NCBI GenBank assembly: GCA_019636755.1
Contig: JAHBWZ010000001.1
Span: forward strand, 310,001-374,000
DNA length: 64,000 bases
Direction: 5' to 3'
Source of the DNA: Phycisphaeraceae bacterium
GTDB lineage: Bacteria > Planctomycetota > Phycisphaerae > Phycisphaerales > SM1A02
A program made the position numbers and the translations under genes. This document shows, one piece after another, positions 1 to 9,492 of this stretch. The notes beneath the pieces were generated by a model. That model was not told the origin of the DNA and did not search any database. It saw nothing but the letters and a program-made list of their open reading frames with translations. How positions within the stretch are numbered: the stretch's first letter is position 1; each line of letters opens with the position of its first letter.

Positions 1-296
1 TCATCTCCCCGGAGGGCTGCGCCGCGATCCTCTGGAAAGAGGCGAATGATCGGACGAATGCACAGGCCGCCGCGTCGCTCAGCCTCACGGCGGGCGACAA
101 CCTCCGCCACGGACTCATCGACGCCGTGATCGAGGAGCCGGTCGGTGGCGCCCATCGCCATCCGGAAGAAACGGCCGCGCGGCTCCAGCACTGGCTGGTG
201 GAGCAGCTCAGCGACCTCAAGCGGCACCCGCCGCAGACGCTCGTGCGCCTCCGCTACGACAAGTACCGGCGCATCGGCGCGTTCGGGACCGGCTGA
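1..296 (+). CDS. accA: Acetyl-CoA carboxylase carboxyltransferase subunit alpha, C-terminal part
   Basis: Only the last 97 residues are in the window, with the first full codon at base 3. The frame opens with ISPEGCAAILWKEA, the conserved stretch of the alpha subunit of acetyl-CoA carboxylase carboxyltransferase, and continues through GDNLRHGLIDAVIEEPVGGAHR, where family members read GLIDEIIPEPLGGAHR. The protein pairs with AccD to transfer the carboxyl group from biotin carrier protein to acetyl-CoA, the first step of fatty acid synthesis in the cytoplasm. The C-terminal tail DKYRRIGAFGTG is typical in position and length. The gene starts upstream of the window. Confidence 0.93.
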   Translation, partial: ISPEGCAAILWKEANDRTNAQAAASLSLTAGDNLRHGLIDAVIEEPVGGAHRHPEETAARLQHWLVEQLSDLKRHPPQTLVRLRYDKYRRIGAFGTG

Positions 297-357
297 CCTC
301 GTCATCCCGGCGTCGCGCACGCCACCGCGGTGGCCGGCCGGCGGGGGCCGGATTCGA

Positions 358-386
358 TTGACCGGGTCTCACGCGTGCGATACGCT
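358..386 (+). promoter_or_regulatory. Sigma70-type promoter of the DksA/TraR-like gene
   Basis: TTGACC at 358-363 and TACGCT at 381-386 are separated by exactly 17 bases, so five of six and four of six positions match the sigma70 consensus. Transcription would start near 393. That argues for a translation start well inside the long open frame, at the GTG at 566, rather than the ATG at 395. Confidence 0.5.
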
Positions 387-565
387 GCCCCTCCTTGCGC
401 CGATCTCAGATCGTCGCACGTCGATCCGATCGATCATCGCGGTCCTCGTCCCGACGCCACCCCCCCGGTGCGGGCGCTGCCGCGATGGACATGCTCGAGC
501 AGCGGCGGTACCGATCTCCTGGAGGACACGTGTGTCCCCGGGAGTGGGTGGGGAGTCAGGATCCC

Positions 566-2056
566 GTGGGCACGAAGAAGACTCCGAGTCGAGATCAGAA
601 GTCAGGGAAGCCGGATACCAACGGCAGTCGGGGCGCCGGTCCGCGATCCGCCGGTGGATCGCGCGGCAGCGACAGCACACGTCGCGATGCCTCCCGGGCA
701 GGCCGAACGGCCGCGTCGACGAGGCGGACCACGACCGCGCTTCGCGGAACCACGGCAGGCGGGACCACCGCGTCGCGGTCCGGAGCCGCACGCAAAGAGA
801 CGGGAAAGAACGACGCCGCATCCCGGCCGGTCTCGACTCGTCGGAAGACGACGGCCGCAGCGGCCGCCCGCCCGGACAGGTCCGCTGAGTTGAACGGTGC
901 CACGGGGCAGGTCGCAGCAGGCTCGAAGCGCGCGCGGAAGCCGGGCAAGACGGCGACCGCCACGTCAGCGCGACCCGCGTCCCCGCGCCCGTCTCCCCCG
1001 CGCTCCACCGCCCGGCAGACCGCAGCAGGAGCGTCCCGGACGGGCAAGAAGCCATCCAGAGCCGGCAGTGTTCCCGCGCCGGCGAAAGACGGGAAGCCGT
1101 CGAAGGCGGGAAGGTCGGCGGCGGGTGCGAAGGCGGAGAAAGCCTCGAGCACTTCGCGGTCGCCCGCGGGGGTCGCCCCGCCGAAGCCCCAGGCCTCGAG
1201 CCGGACCGGGAAGCCTGCGAAGGGTGCCAGGACCGCGAAGGACGCAGCGCCGCCGAAGCGCGAGAAACCCGCGACGGACGCGAAGCCGCCGAAGAACGCC
1301 AAGACGGCGAAGGACGCCAGGCCGTCGAAGAGCGTGCAGCCCGCGAAGGACGTGAAGCCGGCGCGGAGCGCCAGGGCGCCGAAGCCCGCTGCGGCCGGCG
1401 ATGCGAAAGGCGCTCCGACCCCGCGAAAGGGCGCAGCGGCGCCGGCGGCCGGCGGCCGCGGCGCGAAGAGCGGGGCGCGGAGCAGGAACCCCGGCGCCCG
1501 ATCCGTGGCGGAAGCGGCCAGCGCCGAGCGCGCCGATGTCGACGGGTACGTGGTCATCAACGGTCGGCGCGTCCGCATGATCTCGACCGGTGGCCAGGGC
1601 GTCGTCCGCAGGCCGAAGTCAGCGACTGCCGAGGTGGCTGAAGCGGAGCCGACCGTTCCGGTTCCGCCCGCGCGACCCAGGAAGACATGGCTCTCCGCGA
1701 AGGACCTGGCGCATTACCGCGGCATTCTGCTGGAGGAGCGTGCGAAGCTCATCGGCGACCTCAGCGCGATGGAGTCCGCCGCGCTGCGCAGCGGGGACGA
1801 CAACCTCTCCAAGCTGCCCGTACACATGGCGGACATCGGTTCGGATGTCTACCAGCAGGATCTCGATCTCGGCATGGCCGAGACCGAGAACAAGCGGCTG
1901 CTCGAGATCAACGCCGCCCTGCATCGCATCACGGATCGCACCTACGGTGTCTGCCAGTTGACCGGCAATCCGATTCCCCGCGCGCGACTCGACGCGAAAC
2001 CGTGGGCCAAGTACACGATCGAGGCCGCGCGACTCTTCGAGAGCGGGCGGCTCTGA
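566..2056 (+). CDS. DksA/TraR-like protein with long Lys/Ala/Pro-rich arm
   Basis: About 496 residues. The first ~350 are low complexity, rich in Lys, Ala, Pro, Ser and Arg, with imperfect repeats of the type AKDAKPPK, like histone H1 tails. The last ~115 form a DksA/TraR module: a coiled-coil segment beginning LAHYRGILLEERAKLIGDLS, then YGVCQLTGNPIPRARLDAKP and WAKYTIEAA. In typical DksA this finger has four cysteines; here only the first remains and the others are Thr or Ala. DksA family proteins enter the secondary channel of RNA polymerase; the arm suggests nucleic acid binding (inference). GTG at 566 is chosen because GGGAG lies about 11 bases upstream and the promoter at 358-386 would make the ATG at 395 nearly leaderless. 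Alternative starts are ATG at 395 or 485. Confidence 0.75.
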   Translation: MGTKKTPSRDQKSGKPDTNGSRGAGPRSAGGSRGSDSTRRDASRAGRTAASTRRTTTALRGTTAGGTTASRSGAARKETGKNDAASRPVSTRRKTTAAAAARPDRSAELNGATGQVAAGSKRARKPGKTATATSARPASPRPSPPRSTARQTAAGASRTGKKPSRAGSVPAPAKDGKPSKAGRSAAGAKAEKASSTSRSPAGVAPPKPQASSRTGKPAKGARTAKDAAPPKREKPATDAKPPKNAKTAKDARPSKSVQPAKDVKPARSARAPKPAAAGDAKGAPTPRKGAAAPAAGGRGAKSGARSRNPGARSVAEAASAERADVDGYVVINGRRVRMISTGGQGVVRRPKSATAEVAEAEPTVPVPPARPRKTWLSAKDLAHYRGILLEERAKLIGDLSAMESAALRSGDDNLSKLPVHMADIGSDVYQQDLDLGMAETENKRLLEINAALHRITDRTYGVCQLTGNPIPRARLDAKPWAKYTIEAARLFESGRL

Positions 2057-2065
2057 CGACGGTCC

Positions 2066-2845
2066 TCACCGCGCCGGGGTGGCGCCGACCGGCGGCGCGC
2101 CATCGTTCACGACACGGCGCAGCGCCTCGTCGAGCGGGATCATGTCCGCCTGGCCGATCCGCGCCGGAAGCTGTTCCGGCCGGTGCGCCTCCGAGAGCGT
2201 GAAGGGTCCGACAGAAATCCGGCGGATCGATCGGCAGTGCCCGCCCGTGCCGAGGGCGACGCCGAGGTCCCGGGCGAGGCTGCGGACATAGAAGCCCTTG
2301 CCGCACTCGATGCGCAGGGCGACGAGCGGCCACTCGTACGAGATCAGGTCGAGTCGACCGACCGTCACTTCGCGCGGTGCCAGTTCGGCGGCGGCGCCTC
2401 GCCTCGCGAGCGCGTACGCACGCCGCCCCCCCACCTTGACGGCGCTGAACGACGGCGGACGCTGCAGGAACCTGCCGCGAAACGCGTCAAGCGAGGCGAG
2501 GACGGCCGGCTCGGCCGGCGGCGCGGCAGGCGTGACCTCGGTGCGCTCTCCGGCGCTGTCATCGGTCGTGGTGAACGCCGTGAGATCGATCACGGTCTCA
2601 TAGCCCTTGCGCGTCGCCATGATCTGCTCGATCGAGCGGGTCGCCCGCCCGATCGCGAGGACCAGGACCCCGGTCGCGAGCGGATCGAGCGTCCCCGCGT
2701 GACCGGTGCGGGCCCCGCCCGCACGACGCCGGACATCGGCGACGATCTGCATGCTCGTCGGGCCGACCGGCTTGTCGACGACGAGCACACCCGCCGGCAC
2801 AGGTTCGCTCGCCGGGACTTCGGCGCGGTTGTCGGCTGCGTGCAT
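2066..2845 (-). CDS. truB: tRNA pseudouridine(55) synthase
   Basis: 259 residues, close to the shorter bacterial TruB proteins. It converts U55 in the T-loop of tRNAs to pseudouridine. The family signature is clear: VLVVDKPVGPTSMQ near residue 20 and HAGTLDPLATGVL, in which Asp54 is the expected catalytic aspartate, followed by the later conserved YVRSLARDLG segment. It is convergent with the DksA-like gene (9 bases between the two stop codons) and divergent from tRNA-Ser, so a tRNA modification enzyme sits directly beside tRNA genes. The start ATG at 2845 precedes a short variable N-terminus. Confidence 0.95.
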   Translation of the reverse strand: MHAADNRAEVPASEPVPAGVLVVDKPVGPTSMQIVADVRRRAGGARTGHAGTLDPLATGVLVLAIGRATRSIEQIMATRKGYETVIDLTAFTTTDDSAGERTEVTPAAPPAEPAVLASLDAFRGRFLQRPPSFSAVKVGGRRAYALARRGAAAELAPREVTVGRLDLISYEWPLVALRIECGKGFYVRSLARDLGVALGTGGHCRSIRRISVGPFTLSEAHRPEQLPARIGQADMIPLDEALRRVVNDGAPPVGATPAR

Positions 2846-2856
2846 CCGTGTAGACT
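2829..2856 (+). promoter_or_regulatory. Promoter of tRNA-Ser
   Basis: TTGTCG at 2829-2834, a 16-base spacer and TAGACT at 2851-2856 lie just before tRNA-Ser, whose first base is 2867. The predicted transcription start is about 2863. The promoter overlaps the 5' end of truB on the other strand. Confidence 0.45.
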
Positions 2857-2866
2857 ACGCCGCTCG

Positions 2867-2953
2867 GGACAGGTGTCCGAGTGGCTGAAGGAGCGGCACT
2901 GGAAATGCCGTATACGGGTAACCGTATCGAGGGTTCGAATCCCTCCCTGTCCG
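2867..2953 (+). tRNA. tRNA-Ser(GGA)
   Basis: The 7-bp acceptor stem GGACAGG (2867-2873) pairs perfectly with CCTGTCC (2946-2952), with discriminator G at 2953. The anticodon loop reads CTGGAAA, anticodon GGA, which reads UCC and UCU. A long variable arm (TATACGGGTAACCGTATCGA) is the class II signature of serine tRNA, and the T-arm reads GGGTTCGAATCCC. CCA is not encoded (CTT follows), so the 3' end must be added enzymatically. Confidence 0.96.
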
Positions 2954-2992
2954 CTTCGCCCGGGAGGCTCGCAGCGTCCATGCCGGTCACGC

Positions 2993-3022
2993 TTGCCGGG
3001 TCAGCACTCCGGGCCGTATGCT
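2993..3022 (+). promoter_or_regulatory. Possible separate promoter of tRNA-Pro
   Basis: TTGCCG at 2993-2998 and TATGCT at 3017-3022, spaced 18 bases, lie 33 bases before tRNA-Pro. The spacing is acceptable and the -10 is good, so tRNA-Pro may have its own promoter in addition to read-through from tRNA-Ser. Confidence 0.35.
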
Positions 3023-3055
3023 GCCCCGCACCCGGGGCCGGTACCGTGTCGAATC

Positions 3056-3129
3056 CGGGCTGTAGCGCAGCTTGGTAGCGCGCTTGACTGGGGGTCAAGA
3101 GGTCGGCGGTTCGAATCCGCCCAGCCCGA
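3056..3129 (+). tRNA. tRNA-Pro(GGG)
   Basis: 74 bases. The acceptor stem CGGGCTG (3056-3062) pairs with CAGCCCG (3122-3128) and the discriminator is A at 3129. The D-arm reads GTAGCGCAGCTTGGTAGCGC, typical of proline tRNA. The anticodon stem CTTGA/TCAAG encloses the loop CTGGGGG, anticodon GGG. The T-arm is GGCGGTTCGAATCCGCC. CCA is not encoded. Confidence 0.96.
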
Positions 3130-3131
3130 TC

Positions 3132-3162
3132 GAACGAGGCCGCCCCATGGGCGGCCTCGTTC
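3132..3162 (+). terminator. Hairpin after tRNA-Pro
   Basis: A perfect 14-bp stem (3132-3145 with 3149-3162) with a three-base loop CAT begins two bases after the tRNA discriminator. There is no strong T-run, but the position and stability fit a terminator of the tRNA transcript. Confidence 0.6.
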
Positions 3163-3169
3163 CATGGAG

Positions 3170-4104
3170 CCGGGGCGCAGCAGAGCGGGAGCACAGGCGA
3201 GTCGCGACGTCGACCGACGAGCCGGATCCGCGCCGAGGGCGTGCCGATTCCGGGGACCGTCCACGTCCATGATCGCGTCCCGCCGGGCAGTGCCGTGGCG
3301 ATCTCGACCGGCCACGTCGCGCCGTCGGCGAGCGACAGGCGCAGGTCCGTGGCCACGACCGCCACGTCGCACGCGGGCGTGCGGTGAACGGTCCATCCGC
3401 CGGCGGCGAAGTGGGCCGCGGCCGCGTCACAGATCTGATCCTGGAGCGACCCGGGGCTGGCCGGCCAGTCGCTGGTCACGATCGCGCTGTCATCGATCAC
3501 CTGGGTCCCCATGCCGATGTGCCGGGTCGAGTCGCTGCTGGTCGGGAACGGCGTGAACAGCGTCGTGACCACGTTCTGGCACTGCGTCCGGAGCGCGATC
3601 AGGTCGTTCGGACGCGGTCGGTTGCAGGTGTGATCCACCTTGACCCGGACACCACCCTCGGAGACGAAGAGCGGCCCGCAGTCGCGGATCCAGATCGAGT
3701 CGGTGCTGATGATGAACGGCACGATCCGACCGGGATCCGCACCGGCCGCCGTCATGTACTGGAGCGCCTCGGTGCGGATCGCCGCGGTCGCGGACATCAC
3801 CCGGATGTCGGCATCGCCGTCGTTCATGATCCACGCCGACATCTGGTCCAGGATGTCCTTCCATGCGTCCGACCCGCGGCAGGACATCATGATGGCCTGC
3901 ACGGGCTCGAACTCCGCCGGTGCCCGGAGGGGCCCTGAGAGCGGCCCGGTCGTGCCGGCGGACCGGGACGACCGGTTCAGCGCGGAGGTACGCCCGCGCC
4001 GCCGTGGTCAGGCTCCGGGGCAGCGTGTTCTCTGCGATCGTGGCGGAAGCGGCGGCGCGGCGCGCACCTGAACGGGTGCTGCAGCGTGCGCCCGGGCCGC
4101 GCAC
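3170..4104 (-). pseudogene. Remnant of a secreted peptidylarginine/agmatine-deiminase-type protein
   Basis: Fragments in two reading frames resemble the Porphyromonas-type peptidylarginine deiminase/agmatine deiminase family. The first frame carries ENTLPRSLTTAARAYLRAEP (near 4050-3990). The second begins around PAEFEPVQAIMMSC (about 3935) and contains DSIWIRDCGPLFV and NRPRPND. The frame must change between about 4000 and 3935. NRPRPND is followed very soon by STRHIGMGTQVIDDSAI, although the family normally has a longer catalytic stretch between these blocks. TVHRTPAC then jumps straight to a C-terminal Ig-like piece with WTWTVPG and SARIRLVG. No stop follows that piece; the frame would run through both tRNAs. 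I read this as a frameshifted gene with internal deletions and a lost 3' end. A sequencing error could explain the frameshift but not the missing blocks. Confidence 0.6.
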
Positions 4105-4131
4105 CGGCGCGGACCGTGTCCGCGATTTCCG

Positions 4132-4626
4132 TCAGAATCCCGGGGGATCGGGCTCGGCGGCGCGCTGCGCGTCGAGCTGCACGCGGATCTGCGCGAGCGG
4201 GACGACGGGGCCGCGGTCCATGCCCGGACACGGCGTGCGCGCCCGCGCATCGCGCCATGCCTCCGGCGATGCCAGGTTCTCGGGCCAGAACGGCCAGGTC
4301 CGGCACTGTCCCGGGCGCGACCGGTAGACGCGGCACAGCGCCCGACCGGGCGCCGATGCGCGATCCAGGAACACGCAGTCGAATCCATACCCGGTCCGGA
4401 CCTCGCGAAGCGACCAGCGGCCCATGACACGCCGCGCCCAGCGCCGACGGAACTCGTCGACGCCCTCGCCGAGATCGTGCGCCATCGACGCGGCCTCTTC
4501 GTCGGTGAACCAGACCGCCCCGGGGCCGCCCGTGCAGCAGTTCCCGCACTGGGTGCACGCGAACCTGAGGCCGCCGGCGAACCACGCGTCCGTGCCGCCG
4601 TCAGGTGCGGCTGGAGCGCCCGTCAC
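4132..4626 (-). CDS. YkgJ-type cysteine-cluster protein
   Basis: About 164 residues with FACTQCGNCCTGGPGAVWF near residue 20, the CxxCxxCC cluster of the YkgJ/UPF0153 family thought to bind zinc or iron-sulfur. Further conserved cysteines lie in FDCVFLD, CRVYRSRPGQCRTWPFWPEN and TPCPGMD. The biochemical role of the family is not established. The GTG start at 4626 is chosen because GGAG lies upstream at a suitable distance and no ATG precedes the cluster. The start lies 26 bases inside the upstream gene on the same strand, which suggests translational coupling. Confidence 0.8.
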   Translation of the reverse strand: MTGAPAAPDGGTDAWFAGGLRFACTQCGNCCTGGPGAVWFTDEEAASMAHDLGEGVDEFRRRWARRVMGRWSLREVRTGYGFDCVFLDRASAPGRALCRVYRSRPGQCRTWPFWPENLASPEAWRDARARTPCPGMDRGPVVPLAQIRVQLDAQRAAEPDPPGF

Positions 4627-5599
4627 GCCGCTTCTCCTGCTCCCCGGGAAGATCGAACTCGACGAGGTGGATCGCCGTCCGGTTCCGGCGCGGCGGAAGC
4701 CCGGCGAGAGCATCTGGGCGCTCGTCGAATGCGACGCGGTCGATCGCATAGAAGTCGATGAATCGCCACTGCGGATGTCGCCCCGCCTCCTGCTCGACCA
4801 GGTGCTCCACCTGGTCCACATTCGCCGCGGTGAGCCAGATGGACATGTAGGCACCGACCCTGGGATCGTCCGCCCGCTCCAGAACCGAGAGCACATGCCA
4901 GAGGGTGTATCCCAGTTCCCGACCGGACTCGTCGACGTTCCGCTCGGGATCGACGTCGAGTTCAAGGTCCCATGCTTCACGCAGCTGGTAGAGCAGTTCG
5001 TCGATATCCGGATCGAACTCATCGTCCACCGCGAGAACCGGGCGCACCTCGACCAGCCGGTCGAGCCGGGCGTCATCGAACTCCGGCCAGCACTCCGGAC
5101 GCTCCGGGAGTCCGTGACGACCGAGGATGGCCGTCACCCGCGCCCGCATCTCCACCGGGACGATCACGAAGATCCCCTTCCACTCGTCGATGAAGATCTC
5201 GACGTCCGGATCGACCGACACCGCGCCGGCGCCGACGATCCCGTCCTCCAGGAGGATCGGCTCCACCTCCCGCCACACCTCCTCGAAGCGGCTCTTCGGC
5301 AGGGGTTCCCGGGAGTAGTAGACATCGGTGCTTCGATAGGCATCGCGGGCACCGATCTCCAGCACCGCATCCACATGGTCCCCGAGCAGCGCGAAGAGAT
5401 CGGCGATCAGCGGCGAGAGCTTCTCGTGACTCACCACGACGTGAAAGCGATAGGCGTCCTGATCCTCCTCTTCCGCGACGTAGTCGAGCGTGTAGCCCTG
5501 GCCCGGCGCCGGCAGCTCGCGCGGGACAAGGCCCAGCGGCAGCGCGAAATCTCCGACGTGCTGACGGGTCAGGTCGGAGCGAAGGCGGAACGGATTCAT
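4601..5599 (-). CDS. Unknown acidic cytoplasmic protein
   Basis: 332 residues, no signal peptide or membrane segment, rich in Asp and Glu. I do not recognise the family. Visible features are an N-terminal LRSDLTRQHVGDFALPLGL, a central stretch with DPDVEIFIDEWKGIFVIVPV followed by ARVTAILGRHGLPE, and a C-terminal WRFIDFYAIDRVAFDERP. The alternation of predicted strands and helices suggests two related alpha/beta halves (inference). The start ATG at 5599 is the only one compatible with the upstream non-coding sequence. Its 3' end overlaps the start of the YkgJ-type gene, so the two are probably one transcript. Confidence 0.7.
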   Translation of the reverse strand: MNPFRLRSDLTRQHVGDFALPLGLVPRELPAPGQGYTLDYVAEEEDQDAYRFHVVVSHEKLSPLIADLFALLGDHVDAVLEIGARDAYRSTDVYYSREPLPKSRFEEVWREVEPILLEDGIVGAGAVSVDPDVEIFIDEWKGIFVIVPVEMRARVTAILGRHGLPERPECWPEFDDARLDRLVEVRPVLAVDDEFDPDIDELLYQLREAWDLELDVDPERNVDESGRELGYTLWHVLSVLERADDPRVGAYMSIWLTAANVDQVEHLVEQEAGRHPQWRFIDFYAIDRVAFDERPDALAGLPPRRNRTAIHLVEFDLPGEQEKRRDGRSSRT

Positions 5600-5803
5600 C
5601 GCACGCCATCGTATCGCGGAAGCATGCCCGCGTGAATCCGGCAGGTACGGCGCCGGCCTGCCCGACGCACCGCCGCCGACGGTCCCGCATCGGCCAGGCG
5701 CCTCGTGCCGCCCGCCCGGGTACGCCACGGCATGCCTGCCCGATCCCGTTATCATCGCGACCCGACCGCCCGCGGGGGGTCCATGTCACGTCGGGAGCAT
5801 CGC

Positions 5804-7585
<1,782 letters not shown>

Positions 7586-7616
7586 GGCCGCCCGGCGGCA
7601 CCGTGGAGAGTTGCAC

Positions 7617-9479
7617 ATGGCACTGGATCTGAGCGCCTTCCGGACGGCATACGACGCGGTCATCGAGCATGCCCTCCCGATCCTCTGGGGAGAGCACACG
7701 TTCGTCATCCTGCTCGGCGTCGGCCTGCTCTTCACGATCTGGACGAAGTTCATCCAGTACCGCGCGCTGAGCCACGGCATCGGCGTCGTGCGCGGCCGGT
7801 ACGACGACCGGCGTGATCCGGGAGCGATCAACCACTTCCAGGCGCTCTCCGCCGCGCTGTCGGCGACGGTCGGTCTCGGCAACATCGGCGGCGTCGCGCT
7901 CGCCATCGGCATCGGCGGTCCGGGTGCGCTCTTCTGGATGTGGATCGTGGCGATCCTGGGCATGGCGATCAAGTCGGTCGAGGTCACGCTCGCCATGCTG
8001 CATCGGGATACGAGCGATCCCGACAATCCGCATGGCGGCGCGATGTGGGTCGTCACCCGCGGCTGGGGCGACCGCGTGGGCGGCCCCGTCAGGACGATCG
8101 CGTGGATCGTCGGCGCGATCTTCTGCGTCACGCTCCTGATCTCGACGATGACCGGCGGCAACATGTTCCAGGCATGGAACGTGGCCAACATCACCAACGA
8201 GTACTTCGGTGTTCCGCAGATCGTCTCGGGGATTCTCCTCGCCGGGCTCGTGGGCATGGTGATCATCGGCGGCATCAAGCGGATCGGCGCGGTGGCGGGC
8301 CGCCTGGTGCCGTTCATGTGCGGCCTCTACATCCTGGCCGCCTTCGCCGTGCTCATCGTGGAGGCGGCGAACGTTCCGGCGCTCCTTCTGGCCATTGTCC
8401 GCGACGCGTTCAGCCCGACCGAAGCCGGCGGTGCGTTCCTCGGGGCGACCGCGTACTACGGGTTCACCACCGCGATGAAGCGGGCGCTTTTCTCCAACGA
8501 GGCCGGACAGGGTTCGTCGCCGATCGCCCACTCCGCCGCGAAGACGAGCGAGCCGGTGCGCGAAGGCGTCGTCGCCGGCCTCGAGCCGTTCATCGACACG
8601 TGTCTCGTGTGCACCCTGACCGCGCTGGTCATTCTGGCCACCGGCACGTGGAACCGCGAGGCGGTGGGCGATTACGGCGCAGAGATCCGCATCGTGGAGG
8701 TGCCGGTCCTGAGCGCCGACGGGACGCCGGCGCTCGATCCGGAGACCGGGCAGCCCCGGACCGGATTCGCGGTCAGAGCGCCGCGCACCCTCTCGGCTCT
8801 ACCCGCGCTCCCGGCGCCGGACGCCTGGCTGCCGGGCAACCGGTTCTTCCTGCTCGCCGAGGTGGGCGAAGTCGATCGCCGGACGGGTTCGCGGCTCATC
8901 CGGATCGGCGGCGAGATCGTCCGCGCGGAGGAGAGCGGGCCGGGCTTCGGTGCGCACCGGGATGACAGCCCGTGGGCGAAGGGCGATCTCATCGTCCGAT
9001 GGTCGGATCCCGACGGACCCGCCACGATCGTGTCCACGGGCATCTATCGCGACTTCACCGGCGCGGCGCTCACCGGTCACGCCTTCGACCGTGCGATCCC
9101 GGGCCTCGGCAAGTACCTCGTGACCCTGGCGTGCTGGCTGTTCGCGCTTTCGACGATGATCTCCTGGTCGTACTACGGCGAGCAGGGCGTCATCTTCCTG
9201 GCGGGCCGCCGCGGCGTTCTTCCGTACAAGGCCGTCTTCTGCACATTGACGGTTGTCGCGACGATTCCGGCATTCATCAGGTCGGACACGGAACTCGGAG
9301 ATCTCGCCGACCTCGGGACCGGCTGCATGCTCCTGGCGAACATCCCGATCATCGTCCTGATGGCACCGCGTGCCATGCGCGCGTTCCGCGACTACTTCGG
9401 CCGACTCGATCGCGGCGAGATGAAGAGTCACGCCGCGCCGCCGCTCGTCGACGTGGTCGAGGGCCGGGACGTGGAGTAG
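7617..9479 (+). CDS. Sodium:alanine symporter, AGCS family, with large insertion
   Basis: 620 residues. The family signature ATVGLGNIGGVALAIGIGGPG lies near residue 85, and NEAGQGSSPIAHSAAKT near 300 is the second conserved AGCS motif. Normal family members have about 450-550 residues. Here a hydrophilic stretch of about 140 residues (roughly 345-485) with beta-like character, including AWLPGNRFFLLAEVGEVDRR and GDLIVRWSDPDG, separates the two final membrane blocks. Transport resumes with YLVTLACWLFALSTMISWSY. ATG at 7617 follows GGAGAG. The gene is 31 bases after the NSS transporter and 13 bases before the next gene. Confidence 0.9.
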   Translation: MALDLSAFRTAYDAVIEHALPILWGEHTFVILLGVGLLFTIWTKFIQYRALSHGIGVVRGRYDDRRDPGAINHFQALSAALSATVGLGNIGGVALAIGIGGPGALFWMWIVAILGMAIKSVEVTLAMLHRDTSDPDNPHGGAMWVVTRGWGDRVGGPVRTIAWIVGAIFCVTLLISTMTGGNMFQAWNVANITNEYFGVPQIVSGILLAGLVGMVIIGGIKRIGAVAGRLVPFMCGLYILAAFAVLIVEAANVPALLLAIVRDAFSPTEAGGAFLGATAYYGFTTAMKRALFSNEAGQGSSPIAHSAAKTSEPVREGVVAGLEPFIDTCLVCTLTALVILATGTWNREAVGDYGAEIRIVEVPVLSADGTPALDPETGQPRTGFAVRAPRTLSALPALPAPDAWLPGNRFFLLAEVGEVDRRTGSRLIRIGGEIVRAEESGPGFGAHRDDSPWAKGDLIVRWSDPDGPATIVSTGIYRDFTGAALTGHAFDRAIPGLGKYLVTLACWLFALSTMISWSYYGEQGVIFLAGRRGVLPYKAVFCTLTVVATIPAFIRSDTELGDLADLGTGCMLLANIPIIVLMAPRAMRAFRDYFGRLDRGEMKSHAAPPLVDVVEGRDVE

Positions 9480-9492
9480 GAGTCACGGTGGC

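Noticed and set aside
2867-3129. Integrated element at the tRNA pair
   Set aside because: No integrase, no direct repeat of the tRNA 3' end and no foreign gene lies within reach; only the broken deiminase gene makes recombination conceivable.
2598-3902. One long minus-strand open frame (434 codons) spanning the deiminase fragments and both tRNA genes
   Set aside because: It runs across two certain tRNA genes and the end of truB; only its first part resembles a protein family. The rest is chance open frame in GC-rich DNA.
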